This document shows, piece after piece, positions 1 through 10,167 of a stretch of 64,000 nucleotides of DNA. The DNA lies in NCBI GenBank assembly GCA_946894095.1, contig OX335658.1:14561001-14625000 (forward strand), in the 5' to 3' direction. The notes below the pieces were generated by a model that worked only from the letters and a program-made list of their open reading frames with translations, did not search any database and was not told the origin of the DNA. The stretch is from Incurvaria masculella (lineage: Eukaryota; Arthropoda; Insecta; Lepidoptera; Incurvariidae). Numbering within the stretch: position 1 is the stretch's first letter; each line of letters opens with the position of its first letter. Made by a program: the position numbers and the translations under genes.

Positions 1-206
1 CATTTAGTCAAAAAAGTTCGGAAATGGACACCGTTTCCGCAATGTTTTTTGTATAGAAAAAGGTAACATACATTAACGAAAATAGGTTGATTAATAGACA
101 AGGAATCATATATTTTAAGAATGACACTTATAATCGTCAGACTTAGTTAGTTAACTTGGGGTGCCTCGTCTAACTTTGCGATTTGGCTAGTACCAGGGCC
201 TTAATC
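1..206 (-). repeat. Interspersed repeat copy (family R1), cut by window start
   Basis: This stretch is repeated in reverse complement at 60558-60906, where the same terminal 'aaggccctggtactagcc' motif is seen. Comparing the two shows that the distant copy carries a nested MITE that this copy lacks. The left end is at or just outside the window start. No coding potential is seen; it is probably a non-autonomous element of unknown class. Confidence 0.6.
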
Positions 207-2380
207 AGGTTATGCGTGACGTGATCACGTGTGATGCGTGCAACCATTACCTATTCGGTTCTAGCACTGATTCATTCGGCCGCTTCTCTTTGGAGGCAGT
301 TTCTGTGGAAAGAACATGACGAAATGTCAACTTGAGGTTACTTACTCTTTCCGGCACCGACAAGTCCCTTCCCCTTACAAACATTCCAGTGTTATTACTA
401 GCACATGTTTTCTGTAGTAATAAATTCTTAAAATAGTTTTAAGTCGTCGTTTTCAAATTGAAAACGAAAAACTGAAATGATGCTCCTTTTTTGGTTTACT
501 AATTTTAGTTTGAAAAATTGAATGTTTTTAGTTTGAGTGTATCCTTCAAATGCCTGCTCCGTTCATAAGACCTGCGAAATCTATGATCTTAGCTATTTTT
601 CGATAAGTAAGTTGTAATTCGTAATAGAGGCTCTGCTTGATCTTCTTCAATTAGATTCCAGCCGAAAAGGGTTGTCATCTGAGTGGCGATGCCGGCTCGT
701 CAACAATCGATTAGGAGTTGTCAACGGTGGCGGTTAACCTCGGGAGCGCGTCTCCTTTCTTTCGATTTTGCTTTTTTGTGAAATTGTTCTCGTATTTTCT
801 CACGGGTATCTGTTTAAGGTTGACGCTCTTCGATTCATCGAGATAACTATGATATCGACTGCTCGTTTATCTTCAAACATTGGATAAATAACTTTTTGCT
901 GTAGATGTATGTGATGCAGAAGATGTATTTAGTAAGAGTACTCATTGTTTCCTCTGGTGTGTAACTCCTCCTTTTCACCCTAGCTTAAAAATTTAATTTA
1001 ATTGCAAATACGGCTTGTGTTAATTTAATTGCACATGCGGGTCATTTCATAGTTTGGAGACCATGTAGGGTCCCATCACTCCTTGCTGGATAGTATTATA
1101 AACCCACCAGTGATGGCAGACCTACCGTGCTTATATCTTCTAAATTAATTATTTCAGCTAAAAGTTTCATATCAAACTGCCATTTTTAGTCTTATCAAGC
1201 TCCGAGATAATATAAAAACAAATCGGCCTTATTATAACTTACAAAACATATCTCACTTAGATTTCCGAGTACTGCCACGATTTAACAAATACGTAAAGGA
1301 AAAACTCTTATTGGATAAGATTTATCTTTATTATACTTTCCGCTTTTTCCTTCCTTACATTTATCTTACGATACATCTTACTGTATCGTCAAATCAAACA
1401 TTGTATCGATGCATAATATTTGGCTACCACAAATTATCTTCGATATCGCGGCAACAGTGAATCATCAATCTTCACTGTTTGAAATGATTCATATTAATTG
1501 ATTAGCATAGCTCTACTTTGAAAATTTTAGTTGCAAGCGCAAAGGCCGTGAAGATTATGTAAAGCGGTAGATAAGTTGGAACTAATAATAACATTCTAAT
1601 TTCTACTTAACTGGGCCTGTTGACATTTTTGACCCGTGTTAAGTTGGAAATGTCTTCAGGTTATGGGAATGGGGTTCAATTTCGGCGTTCAAGATTAAGG
1701 TATTTATTAGCTGCACGCTTCATCTAAATTTCGTATGTCTCTGGCTTTTTAAACTTGGTTTCACCGGGCTAAAAGCAAGTAGTAGCTCTTGACTTTGGAA
1801 GGGGACTTTTGGTTGTCATATTGTATTTTTTCTTATTCAATTTACCAGCTATTTAGGATATTACCACGACAGCCCATTCTAAGGTTAGCAAGAAAGGAGA
1901 CCTACAGTTTTACGTAAAATGCAAACCACGAACGACGGATTACTTTAGTCGGCTAATGCATGGAAATAAATGCTGTGGGACCAATTATTTTTACATGGAA
2001 CCAATACAGCAGACAGTTTTGGGAGCTGTATAAGTACACCTGAACATTGTGCTCTGCCGAGTGTGGTTCTGCAAGGTTACCTTATGGCGTTTTCCTTCAT
2101 CAGGTTTTAAAAGCTTGGAAGTTATACCGGGTTCGAGTTACAGCGTATAAGGCCGGCCATGTCTATGAAAGAATAATCGTTACATTTATAAGGGTGTCCA
2201 TGGTATTAGGGAATCGCTATGCACAGCAGGAACTTGTGTTCGTCTCTCTAAAGCAGTTCTAAAGCAGTATGTAAACGTCCTGCTGTACTAAGGATGTGTT
2301 GAGGATCGATGTCTATACGGTGTTTAGCCATAGCATGCGTTTCCCCACACTGTAACTCACTACACGCGACTCGAGTGTCG
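207..2380. other. No gene recognised; AT-rich intergenic or 5' flanking DNA
   Basis: Reading both strands shows only short chance ORFs, such as one at 2047-2262, with no domain motif, codon bias or paired splice sites. No repeat shared with the rest of the window was noticed. Confidence 0.5.
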
Positions 2381-2384
2381 CGGT

Positions 2385-3000
2385 CGGCTGGAGTTCGTGT
2401 CCCCCAGCGAGCATGGAAGCACGGGAGTAGCGATCGAAACTCATTCGTATTGGTGGCAGCGAAGACACGAGTTAGTCCAAAACTTCTAACTGTAGTTAGT
2501 TCGCTTAGGAATTCCGGACGCGCTACGTCGAATGTTCATTGCACTAAATAGTGTCCGGTGAAGTTCTTGCGTCAAACAGTGAAGAGTGAAGTATATTCAT
2601 TGCACAGACAATACATACATACCTACACCTCCGGACATCTCACAACTCGCCATTCCCTTACACATCAGCAATCACACACACACCATCCATTTCTAGCATC
2701 CTTTTAAATTTTTAGTATTGAACATTTAACTTTAGTATCTGTTTATCCTAGTAACATAGTTTAAGTTCAATCGTGTAGTTAAATGTGGAACCTTACTTTT
2801 AGCTAATACTATTTTTAGGATAAGAAGTTATTTGCAAGTGTAATAAGCCCTTAAGTTTTCTTTTTTTTCCTATACATAAATAAATAAATTGGAGTTAAAA
2901 GAGTTGGAACTCGAAAAAATCAGTAATCAGGCGCCAAGTTTACAACATACAAACAAGTTTCGGTTGCTACTCCCGTCCTTCCATGCTCGCTGGTGTCCCC
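2385..3000. repeat. Inverted pair of 'gcgagcatggaa' repeat fragments
   Basis: At 2399-2445 the motif 'cagcgagcatggaagcacg' followed by 'gtagcgatcgaaact' is seen. At 2956-2996 its reverse complement appears ('cttccatgctcgctgg'). The same motifs sit inside the arms of the foldback at 32972-34041, so these are arms or fragments of the same family, about 500 bp apart. The interval holds (a)ataaataaat and no gene. Confidence 0.5.
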
Positions 3001-3200
3001 CCACGCTGCGCGCGCGCACGTGTCCCCCCCCTGCCCCGCCGACTCCGCACCGGACCCCCGACACAGGATACACATCCCGGAAGAATTAAGCGCGCGCCGG
3101 ATTACTTATTTGCATGGACATCAATATGCATGAGACATCAAGCACGCTCGCGCTGCGCCGCCGCCGCCATCACTCTTTTGTTTCGCTCGTGAAAACCACA
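2985..3200. promoter_or_regulatory. CpG-rich promoter-like patch upstream of Ptpmeg2
   Basis: A sharp GC/CpG-rich block ('gctgcgcgcgcgcacgtg', later 'gcgctgcgccgccgccgcc') stands out from AT-rich surroundings. It lies about 1.7 kb upstream of the first recognised Ptpmeg2 exon and just before a candidate initiator exon. Such patches often mark 5' ends of insect genes. No TATA box or start site can be fixed by eye; inference only. Confidence 0.3.
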
Positions 3201-3343
3201 TTGTGTCAAGGAGTTTTTGTTTTCGTTGCCGCCTTTGTGTTGCGTTATTGGGTCAATTTGAATCGAGCTTTTTCGTTTAGGTGAAAAGTGAAAATCGTTT
3301 GATGTAATTTAGTTATTAATTTGAGCTCGGTTGCTCCGTGAAG

Positions 3344-3403
3344 ATGGAGTTTTACATGAAGATGGAAGCAGCATTCGTGAACAAGATTCTCAGGATGATA
3401 AGG
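3344..3403 (+). CDS. Candidate first coding exon, possibly of Ptpmeg2
   Basis: An ATG at 3344 opens a 20-codon stretch (MEFYMKMEAAFVNKILRMIR) that ends at AGG|GTATTT, an acceptable 5' splice site in phase 0. The next recognised exon (4862) also starts in phase 0, so joining them keeps the frame. A CpG-rich patch lies just upstream. Without splicing, the frame runs to a stop at about 3490. The peptide is not recognised as conserved, and the fit may be chance; cDNA would decide. Confidence 0.25.
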
Positions 3404-3443
3404 GTATTTGTTTTGTGTGTTATTATCTTCCGAAAATTACGCT

Positions 3444-3674
3444 ATCCAAACAAACGTAGTTTACGAATCTTTTTAAAGAGATTGTGCTGATTAAATTAAT
3501 ATTTGTTATCCAATATTAATTCATTGATATCTGTGTGTGTACGTTTTTGTTTTTTGAAAAATCAATTCTCGGTCAAACCGTAGCAAAAAAAGTTTTTTTG
3601 TTTTCTCTTTACTTTCATTTGACTCACTTTTCTGTTTTTCAAATAAACGACTACGTTTGTATGGGTGGCATCGC
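3444..3674. repeat. MITE with 'catacaaacgtagtttac' inverted ends
   Basis: The left end reads 'ccaaacaaacgtagtttac' and the right end 'actacgtttgtatggg', an imperfect terminal inverted repeat. A second, better-preserved copy is at 26937-27262. Both copies share an interior 'atctgtgt...ttttgttttt'. There is no coding capacity. Confidence 0.55.
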
Positions 3675-4861
3675 TTCAAAGATTCAGAAGATTATTTATT
3701 TTCTGATTAAAGGCGAAATGTTTTGTGTTCTTAATTGATATGTACCTGACTAATTTATTAAATTTCTGAATTTATAAAAAAATTTAATTGTATGTGAATG
3801 TTTTTAATGAAGCTACTATAAATACCAAATCACGTGAAAAGGGTTTTCAAATATTACTCTTGCGTGTATACATACTCATTTACGAGATTGATCCTTTTCT
3901 CTGTTCATTGATTTTATATTTCCTCCCTAATAATGACGTTAGCCTTGGTAATAATTGTTTGTGCCAAAATTTCCCCTTGCTATTTGTAATTATTATCTAC
4001 CAGACACGAAGATAGAGCAAAGCAGCATTTTATGGTATCATGAAACACCATCAATATATAAAGATGGAAGTGTTTTTAATGAGGAACCTGAAGAGACATT
4101 TGTAATAAGAGCGAATCCTTTGTAAATTATGTAAGGGAGAGCAAGAACGATGTTTCCTAGAGGTCTACATAAATCGAGACTAGTTAAGTTCAGAGGATAA
4201 CGAAGATAAACATAACCTCATGCAAAATAGTCAGATTCGAGTATCTAAAAACTCCATTATGAAGAAGAAATAATATCAATAAATTAACAATAATCTTGAC
4301 AGATCTTGAAATGTAATATCATGGAGGAAGATAAGCTCGAATTTGCCCCTGAATGTATCTAGTATGGTATTACGAACTTCATAATTTGTGTATCAGATTC
4401 AATCCGAAAGTAAAAACTAAAAAAATGCCTTTACATCAATATACACAAACACTCCACATTCGGAGATCAACATTCCAAATGTATTTGGTGGAATCAGCGA
4501 TATGAATGGGAAAGATAGGGTAAAGCATCTTAGTACGTGTCAAAAATGGTGTTCGATCTTTCACTCTCGCTGTAAATATCATTGTATCTACCATTGTCAC
4601 TCCGAGGCCACCCGACACCAGTGCATCTTAGTACCAACACGATTTGACGGAACCAGTAGTTGACAATGTCATATCTTTTCCTTTATATCGCTGGGTGGAA
4701 TAGATAGAGTCCTACTCCCTCCAAGCGCCAGCAAAGGGTACGGGTAGGACTCGATCCATCCCAGGCAGTATATCGGCAAGATGTGTCCCATCTCTTCGAA
4801 CGCCGGTTGGAGGTTGCACCCGTTCTGCCTCGTCATGAAGTTTGCGCGTCGCTTGTTGCAG
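3675..4861. other. No gene recognised; probable upstream or intron sequence
   Basis: The DNA is AT-rich. Open frames at 4436-4618 and 4669-5133 on the minus strand are non-conserved, and the latter is an antisense shadow of the GC-rich exon. A short inverted motif ('gagtcctactccctcc' and 'gggtaggactcg') lies at about 4708-4752. A reading frame continues upstream of 4862 to an ATG at 4781, so the exon could begin there instead of at the acceptor. Confidence 0.4.
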
Positions 4862-5092
4862 GCGACGAAGGCGTTCCTGAGCGCGGTGGGCGAGGGCGGC
4901 GGGGCCGCGGCGGCGGCGGTGACGCGCGCCACCGCCGTCAAGTTCCTGGCGGCGCGCAAGTTCGACGTGGCGCGCGCGCACGCGCTGTGGCGGCAGCACG
5001 AGGCGACGCGCCGCCGCGAGGGGCTCAGCCGCTTCGACCCCTTCCGCGAGCCGCTCAAGTCGGAGCTGGCCACCGGCAAGTTCACTATACTG
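4862..5092 (+). CDS. Ptpmeg2: Ptpmeg2/PTPN9-like phosphatase, CRAL-TRIO N-terminal exon
   Basis: This exon encodes 77 residues starting ATKAFLSAV and ending in KFTIL. The segments AVKFLAARKFDV, ATRRREGL and EPLKSELATGKFTIL match the CRAL-TRIO N-terminal region of PTPN9/MEG2, a tyrosine phosphatase whose CRAL-TRIO domain binds phosphoinositides and places it on secretory vesicles. The acceptor is taken as ttgcag|GCG at 4861/4862 because homology starts at ATK; an ATG at 4781 is an alternative start in the same frame. The donor is ACTG|GTGGGT, phase 0. An alanine/glycine-rich insert (about residues 10-22) replaces a region that is not repetitive in the human protein. GC content is very high, typical of lepidopteran exons. 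The exon end is copied downstream in a tandem array. Confidence 0.85.
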
Positions 5093-5840
5093 GTGGGTGT
5101 CTTCGCTCTCGCTGTACACAACTCTTTTCTCATCTTACTCTACCTTATGTATCCTATGGGTCGCTACCGGCAAGTTTACTATACTGGTGGGTTTCTTCGC
5201 TCTCGCTATCCAGAACTCTTTTCTCATCTTACTCTTCCTTATAACGTTTATGGCTCGTCACTGGCAATATCGTTATACAGGTGGGTTTCGGCTCTCTCGC
5301 TATCCTCAACACTTTTCCCATCTTATATCTCTTGTGGTTTGCTACTGGCAAGTTTAATTTACCGGTGGGTTTCTGCGCTCTCGCTATCCACAACTCTTTT
5401 TCCATCTTTCTCTCTTATATATCCTATAGCTCGTTACCGGGAAGTGGTGGATATCTGCTTACTCACTATCCACAACTCCTCATCTGACTCTACCTTGCAA
5501 CTATTATACTATTGAGTTTCTGCTCTCTCGCTACCCACAACTCTTTTCGTCTCTTTCTCTACCTTATAACTTTTATGTCTCGCCACCAACAAAATCACTA
5601 CATACGTGGTTGCCGGCCTCTCTCCAGCCAAGAGCCCTTTTATTCCCTCTTTTTATTTATCTGCTCTATTTCCATTTAAAGCTCTCTTTTTTTCTGTCTC
5701 TGCCTAGTCACTACTATGTCTCGTCACCGGAAAGCGAACTGTCCTGGTGGGTGTCTGATCACTCCATAATAAGATTTCCTTTTATTTGTCCACGTCCAAC
5801 AACTGGCCAATTGAAATTTCACTTTACCAGTTCGTTTTTC
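5070..5840 (+). repeat. Tandem array of duplicated exon-end plus 5' splice site (~94-bp unit)
   Basis: The last ~23 bp of the preceding exon ('ccaccggcaagttcactata' then 'ctg'), its GTGGGT donor and ~70 bp of pyrimidine-rich intron are repeated in tandem. GT dinucleotides matching the donor lie at 5093, 5187, 5281, 5365 and, after more diverged units, 5747. Spacing is 94, 94 and 84 bp for the clear copies. Copies around 5434, 5497, 5590 and 5805 are degenerate. One copy still encodes ATGKFTIL exactly. The region is therefore a minisatellite born across an exon-intron junction and offers several in-register decoy donors. Confidence 0.8.
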
Positions 5841-6242
5841 CTTTCTTTTCTCTCCATCCAGAGCTCTTTTTAACTTTATCTGTTTTCTCTCTTCTGAGTA
5901 ATTCCTTTTTCCAGATCTTATGTTGCGTCTTTCCCTGTCTTTTTATTCCTTACCGTTTATATATTTATCTTTATTTTTCCTTTCTCTACTTTTCTTTTTT
6001 TAACCGTTTACCTTAGCTCTTTTTCCATGTTTCTCCATATTGACCACTCTGTTATCTCAGCATTTTGTCAAACGTTCGATAAACTTTTTCCCATCACCTT
6101 TCATTTTATACATGACTGACGTTTTTTTCTTCGAATATATGAAATGATAAAAAAGCTCTTGCAACAATCTCAATTGAAGAAAAACCGTTTTATGCTTTTT
6201 CCTAATTAATGCATTGTGGTTGCATTTTATCTGTTTCGATTT
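5841..6242. other. Ptpmeg2 intron, pyrimidine-rich on the + strand
   Basis: The sequence is dominated by C/T runs ('cctttctctacttttctttt') and looks like decayed continuation of the upstream tandem units. No gene or recognisable element is seen. Confidence 0.5.
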
Positions 6243-6430
6243 ATAGTTGCGTTATGGAACTAGACATGTATGGCTTATACCACACCTACTATCATTCCCG
6301 AACAAATTTGTCACGCTTGGACCCCTCCCCCTTATAAGCACGGCTACGATGAACTGGATGGATAACACGGACAATTTGTTATTGGCGTTTTGAGCATCTT
6401 CCATCCGATCCGATGGTACCAACGCTTAAC
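6243..6430 (-). repeat. Degraded SINE body (tail family shared with 31894-32232)
   Basis: The motifs 'ataagcacggctac', 'gaactggatgg', 'aacacggacaattt' and 'cgatggtaccaac' are in the order found in the reverse-orientation SINE copies at 31178-31489 and 55111-55460. The sequence is strongly diverged and has no recognisable head. It is intronic in Ptpmeg2. Confidence 0.55.
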
Positions 6431-6508
6431 GCTTCCACCTACAGAAAGTTTCTATTACATACTGTCCATTAACTTTGTTGTAACGGAGATCTTTTGTATC
6501 TATTCCAG

Positions 6509-6598
6509 TCCGGTCGTGATGATACCGGCGCCGCCATTGCTGTGTTCACGGCCAACAAGCACTATCCTACGCAGACTACACACCAGATAACACTGCAG
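6509..6598 (+). CDS. Ptpmeg2: Ptpmeg2/PTPN9-like phosphatase, CRAL-TRIO exon
   Basis: This 30-codon exon is flanked by ttccag|TCC and CTGCAG|GTAAGC, both strong splice sites, phase 0 on both sides. It encodes DDTGAAIAVFTANKHYP followed by HQITLQ, matching the PTPN9 segment after KFTIL (human D-TGASIALFTARLHHP type). It forms the start of the CRAL-TRIO lipid-binding fold. It joins in frame to the exon ending at 5092 and to the next exon at 7523. No stop or frameshift is seen, so this copy appears intact. Confidence 0.85.
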
Positions 6599-7522
6599 GT
6601 AAGCTCCTTACACCTGCTTTAACTCGCACCTATCACCATAAGTAAAATATTGGGCCGAAACATTATTGATAGGTGTAAATTTTCATCTCAAATGACCAAA
6701 TGTTTTTCTTTGTTGTCTCTGTCTTCGTAAATCATGTCACAATCTGATTGATCCGCAGATTAGATAAACTCAGTGAAGAAGAACCCGCAAAGAAACTTTA
6801 CTGGTCTGTAGGTTATGATTTTCCATATTTTGCTATTATGCACTGATGAATTAATACCTTAATGCTGCTGCCAAACTTACATTTTTGGTAGAACGGGGGC
6901 AAAGAACCAAGAACTAAAAAGAAACTACTACCCACTCATGAAATTAATGCCTCCCTGAATTTGTAAAAATCAAAAAGTTGACACATACCTTGTCAATTTG
7001 CAATAGGTCTGTGGGGCTGGCTCGCACAGTAATTATCTTAAGATTTTAGGGTTCCGTTCCACAATACGATAAAAGGAACCCTTATAGGATCACTTCGTGG
7101 TCCATCCGTCTGTCCGTCAAGACTCTTTTTCTTCGGAATTATTAAATTGAAGTTATTATGAAATTCTTAGATCGATGGTCCCTTGGAGCTATAAAAAAAT
7201 GTATACCCCCCATATTTTGACACTCGCAAATGAATGCAAAAATTAGGGTACTTCTCATTGACTTAGAATCATGAACTTTGGCAAGAAGCAAGGTCTCACA
7301 GCACAAGTTGCAAATTGTAATTTTTAAGTCGAAATTATATAATTAGAATTACACTAATGCTATCTTTTTTTAATCTGCATGTTGTAAATTAACCTAAAAT
7401 ATTTTGTTAATCCTTAGTAAAAATAAAAAAAAAATGGAAAATCGTTAATATATAGTTATATCACATAGGAAAAGTGCAGACAACCAATGCCCAACTAATG
7501 AATGTTCTCGTGATTGCCGCAG
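6599..7522. other. Ptpmeg2 intron
   Basis: AT-rich intron between two phase-0 exons. It contains a short repeat fragment at 7048-7122. The acceptor at 7521-7522 (gattgccgcag) has a weak pyrimidine tract but sits exactly at the homology boundary. Confidence 0.7.
7048..7122 (+). repeat. Fragment of 'agggttccgt' GTCY-type repeat
   Basis: Starts 'agggttccgttcc', contains 'aaaaggaaccctta' and 'ccgtctgtccgtc'. It resembles the left end of the (GTCY)n MITEs elsewhere in the window but has a different interior ('taggatcacttcgtgg'), so it may be a related subfamily. Confidence 0.5.
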
Positions 7523-7663
7523 GGTGTGGTGTACCAGCTGGATGCAGCGCTGCAGTCGCTGGAGACGCAGCGCGCCGGGCTCGTCTTCATATACGACATG
7601 ACCGACTCCAAGTACACCAACTTCGACTATGAGCTGTCGCAGAAAATACTCGCACTTTTGAAG
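7523..7663 (+). CDS. Ptpmeg2: Ptpmeg2/PTPN9-like phosphatase, CRAL-TRIO exon
   Basis: The exon has 47 codons, GVVYQLDAALQSLETQRAGL then VFIYDM and ending LSQKILALLK, between ccgcag|GGT and TTGAAG|GTAAGG, phase 0 at both ends. The signature SLETQRAGLVFIYDM matches the PTPN9 CRAL-TRIO core (SFETQRNGLVFIYDM type), and the exon ends where the family continues with a GAFPARLK-like segment. That continuation was not found in the window. GC-rich codon use contrasts with the AT-rich introns. The catalytic phosphatase domain must lie beyond the window if the gene is intact. Confidence 0.88.
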
Positions 7664-7897
7664 GTAAGGGTCTCTTTTAACGCAGATAATATTTTTTCGG
7701 GGTAACGAAGTTATTGGAAGGTCTAACAAGAAGGTGTAAATAGCTTGTTTACAAGGTAATTTTTAATAAGGAGGATTTGAATAATTGAATTAGCCTGACA
7801 GTGTCCTTGGTTTTGCGCCAGAGAGTAGGCCGACTTTCTCGTGGGCTTTTTGGTGAGGAACTGCCGCCTGCATGCATGCATTTTATTTATAGTGATA
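7664..7897. other. Ptpmeg2 intron start
   Basis: AT-rich sequence following a good GTAAGG donor, up to the insertion point of a mariner. Nothing else recognised. Confidence 0.5.
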
Positions 7898-9177
7898 AGA
7901 GGGCGACACTTAAAATTCTCAGAACTAGCTAATTGTAAACTTAAAAAATAAGTTTAAGTTTTGAAAATAGAACTATTATTGTGAAAATATTATTGTGTAT
8001 ATATTTCATTTATTTGTCATTTGTTTTACGATTTGGCGGCAAATTGAAAATTGTCTCTGTCGCATCAGCATGAATTTGACGCGAAAAAATGTTCATGCAA
8101 TGCTTTTTTATGACTTTCGATGTCATTTAAGTCGACAAGAATGTTATCATAGACTTCGACTGGTTTTTCACGATGAAGCCCCATCTCGTGCCACTGTTTA
8201 CAACTGGTTTAATGAGTTTAAACGTGTTCTCACTAATCTCACCGATGACTGCGTGAGGGACGGCTTTCTACGGCGACGACTGAAGATAACATCAGGTCGT
8301 GCGGCGTATTATAGAGTGTCAGTCTCTGTAAATCTGTCAAAGAGTAACCTATCAGCAGATTGGGACAAGCTTAGGTCATCGGTATGAGTCAAGTGCACAA
8401 AATCCTCCACAAAAAATTTAGCGGTCAGGAAGCTTTGTGCCCGGTGGATACCTCATAATTTGACAGAGGCAAAAAACTCCGTCGTGTCGATTGTTGCTGT
8501 GCAATTATTCAATGATTAAACGGAGGTGACTCAAAAGCTGTGTTCGACATACTAACGGGAGACGAAAACTGGATTTACTGTTATGATCCTGAAACTAAAA
8601 GAAAGTCTGCTGAGTGGGTGTTTTCTTCATAGGAGTTGCCAACAAAAGTGAAGAGTGGTCGAAGCGTGGGAAAAAAGATGGTGGCCTCGTTCTTCGGAAG
8701 AACAGGTCATTACGCAACAATTGTTTTAGAAGATCGAAAAACAGTTAATGCAGAGTGGTACACTGATAAATCCCACTTGACTTCGAAAAAGTTCAGAAGA
8801 AACGACCTCGCAGTATGTTCCTACTGCACGACGACAACACTTCGTCGCACACCGCCAAGCAAACGATCAACTATTTGGCGACGTCAGACGTGGTATTCCT
8901 GGGTCACCCGCCGTGATACCTTGTGATTTTTATTTATTCCCAAAATGAAAAGAAAAACTTCAAATAAATGGACACCGAGGAAGCGGTGGCTGCGTTTCAA
9001 AAGGCCGTTAAAGAGACCTCTAAGGACGAGTGGGCAAAGTCCTTTTGCTCAGTGGTTTCATCGGATGCAGCGATGTATTGATGTGATTTGACGCTATTTT
9101 GAAAAAATATAATAAAACTAATAATATCCTAATTTGTTCAATTTTTTATTTTCTAAGAACTTTCAGTGTCGCCCTCG
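7898..9177 (+). mobile_element. Mariner transposon, near full length, transposase inactivated
   Basis: The element is 1,280 bp, the normal mariner size, with terminal inverted repeats 'agagggcgacact' (left) and 'agtgtcgccctcg' (right) and TA duplications at 7896-7897 and 9178-9179. It lies in the intron after the third recognised Ptpmeg2 exon. Remnants of the transposase are in order on the + strand: the helix-turn-helix region with APSRATVYNWFNEFKR (about 8180-8230), KLCARWIPHNLTEA (about 8431), the first catalytic Asp in TGDENWIYCYDPET (about 8558), LPTKVKSGRSVGKKMV, the second Asp in HDDNTSSHTA (about 8827) and the third in CDFYLFPK (about 8924). Confidence 0.92.
8070..9083 (+). pseudogene. 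Mariner transposase pseudogene (DDD family)
   Basis: The reading frame opens with MNLTRKNVHAMLFYDFRCHL and reads APSRATVYNWFNEFKR, a mariner DNA-binding domain. It is then broken by frameshifts and stops (for example in the 8470-8640 interval), while catalytic-domain pieces TGDENWIYCYDPET, SVGKKMVASFFG, VLEDRKTVNAEWYTD, HDDNTSSHTA, PCDFYLFPK and FHRMQRCID are scattered over the three + frames. All three catalytic Asp positions survive at the sequence level, but no continuous protein is possible. It is a dead copy. Confidence 0.88.
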
Positions 9178-9385
9178 TAGTAATCTTCTGATTACAGCAA
9201 GAATGTAAATACTTAGCAAAATGTAAACGTACCAATTATTTTTGCTGTCCATAAAGTCAATATCTTAAGTGTATCTGTAGTGCAGTATGATAGTGAAGAC
9301 TGAGTGTCAGGAGGGCCATTTTTTTTTCTCAGTGATGGCCTTTTTTATTCACCCATTTATTCCTAGGTGCGAATCCTCTGTACCT
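9178..9385 (+). repeat. Mariner-flanking repeat, arm 1 (inverted with 10655-10842)
   Basis: From 'agtaatcttctgatta' to 'cctaggtgcgaatcc' this segment recurs in reverse complement at 10655-10842. Shared motifs include 'tacttagcaaaatgtaaac', 'aattatttttgctgtc' and 'aagtcaatatctt'. Both arms abut the same mariner 3' terminus, so either a mariner had inserted in a dispersed repeat or a mariner end plus flank was copied in inverted orientation. Confidence 0.7.
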
Positions 9386-9499
9386 TTGTAAGTTTTCTTA
9401 CATAGTTTTGGTTAAGTTCTTAAAGACTAATAAATTAATAAAAATATAAAATTTTAACATCTATCCGGATTATTTTAAACAGATCACATAACTTTGAAC

Positions 9500-9545
9500 G
9501 CCTGAATAGCCTAGTGGTCAGAGCCTCAGCCGGTATTCAAGCGTG
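9500..9545 (+). repeat. tRNA-like SINE head fragment
   Basis: 'gcctgaatagcctagtggtc' resembles a polymerase III A box (TRGCNNAGYGG) as in the other SINE heads of the window. No convincing B box follows. Probably a truncated SINE or 5' end of a composite repeat. Confidence 0.35.
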
Positions 9546-9689
9546 TAACTGTCGATTGGAAGTGATTGTTTTAATGCGCGGCACAAATGACGCGGCGTAC
9601 GCCAGCACCTCACACAAGAGGTGCCTGGCGATGCCCATGAGCTTTCGAACTTTCGCGGCGGCTGCGAAAACCATGTCGGCCGGCCAGGT

Positions 9690-10160
9690 TTAAAGGACCC
9701 CAGTTTGTAGTTTGTGGGAAATATGTACCTTCGCAGGGAGTCGATTCCATAGTTTACCTAGCCTATGGGTTAAGGATCTAGAGGATCGGTTGGTTCTTAT
9801 TTTGGAATGAAAACGGTGAATGTCTGCATTCTCTGCTTGTTCCGCAATTAGCAAAGATAGAAAGGGGATGGAGGGCCAGCAGTATCCAGTTCCGACGAGC
9901 ATTCTCCATGGTAGAGACTATAAAACAAAGAGCACGATTCTACATTCACATTTAGGTATACGTCGGGGTCGTTGACAAAAGCTCGGCACGACGATGTATC
10001 TAGTCCAGGGAGGGGGAGGTAATTAGCTGAGCCGTCCCATAAATGCAAACAATACTTCACGCAAGACCTTATCTGTGCCTTGTAGAGGAGCAGCTTTTAG
10101 TCCGGCGTAAAATACTGACGCACCCTGTTAAGGACTCCCAGCTTGAGTCCTCTTCGAACT
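9690..10160 (-). pseudogene. Non-LTR retrotransposon reverse-transcriptase C-terminal fragment
   Basis: On the minus strand, degraded frames read KLGVLNRVRQYFTP, LLYKAQIRSCVKYCLHLWDG and SANYLPLPGLD, then FYSLYHGECSSELDTAGPP and LGKLWNRLPAKVHI. These are the ordered C-terminal motifs of LINE ORF2 proteins (typically a 'LNRARRYF..LYKAQVR..MEYCSHLWDG' block and a closing 'WNSLP' block), common in insect CR1/Jockey-like elements. Frameshifts and stops break it, including a stop within the first block. The N-terminal endonuclease and catalytic RT core are absent, consistent with 5' truncation. Confidence 0.75.
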
Positions 10161-10167
10161 GTGAGGA

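Noticed and set aside
4669..5133. Minus-strand ORF opposite the Ptpmeg2 exon
   Set aside because: Antisense shadow of a GC-rich coding exon whose + strand product matches a known family.
4781..5515. A 244-codon + strand ORF reading through the exon into the intron
   Set aside because: Homology stops at the GT at 5093, after which the frame only translates the pyrimidine-rich tandem units.
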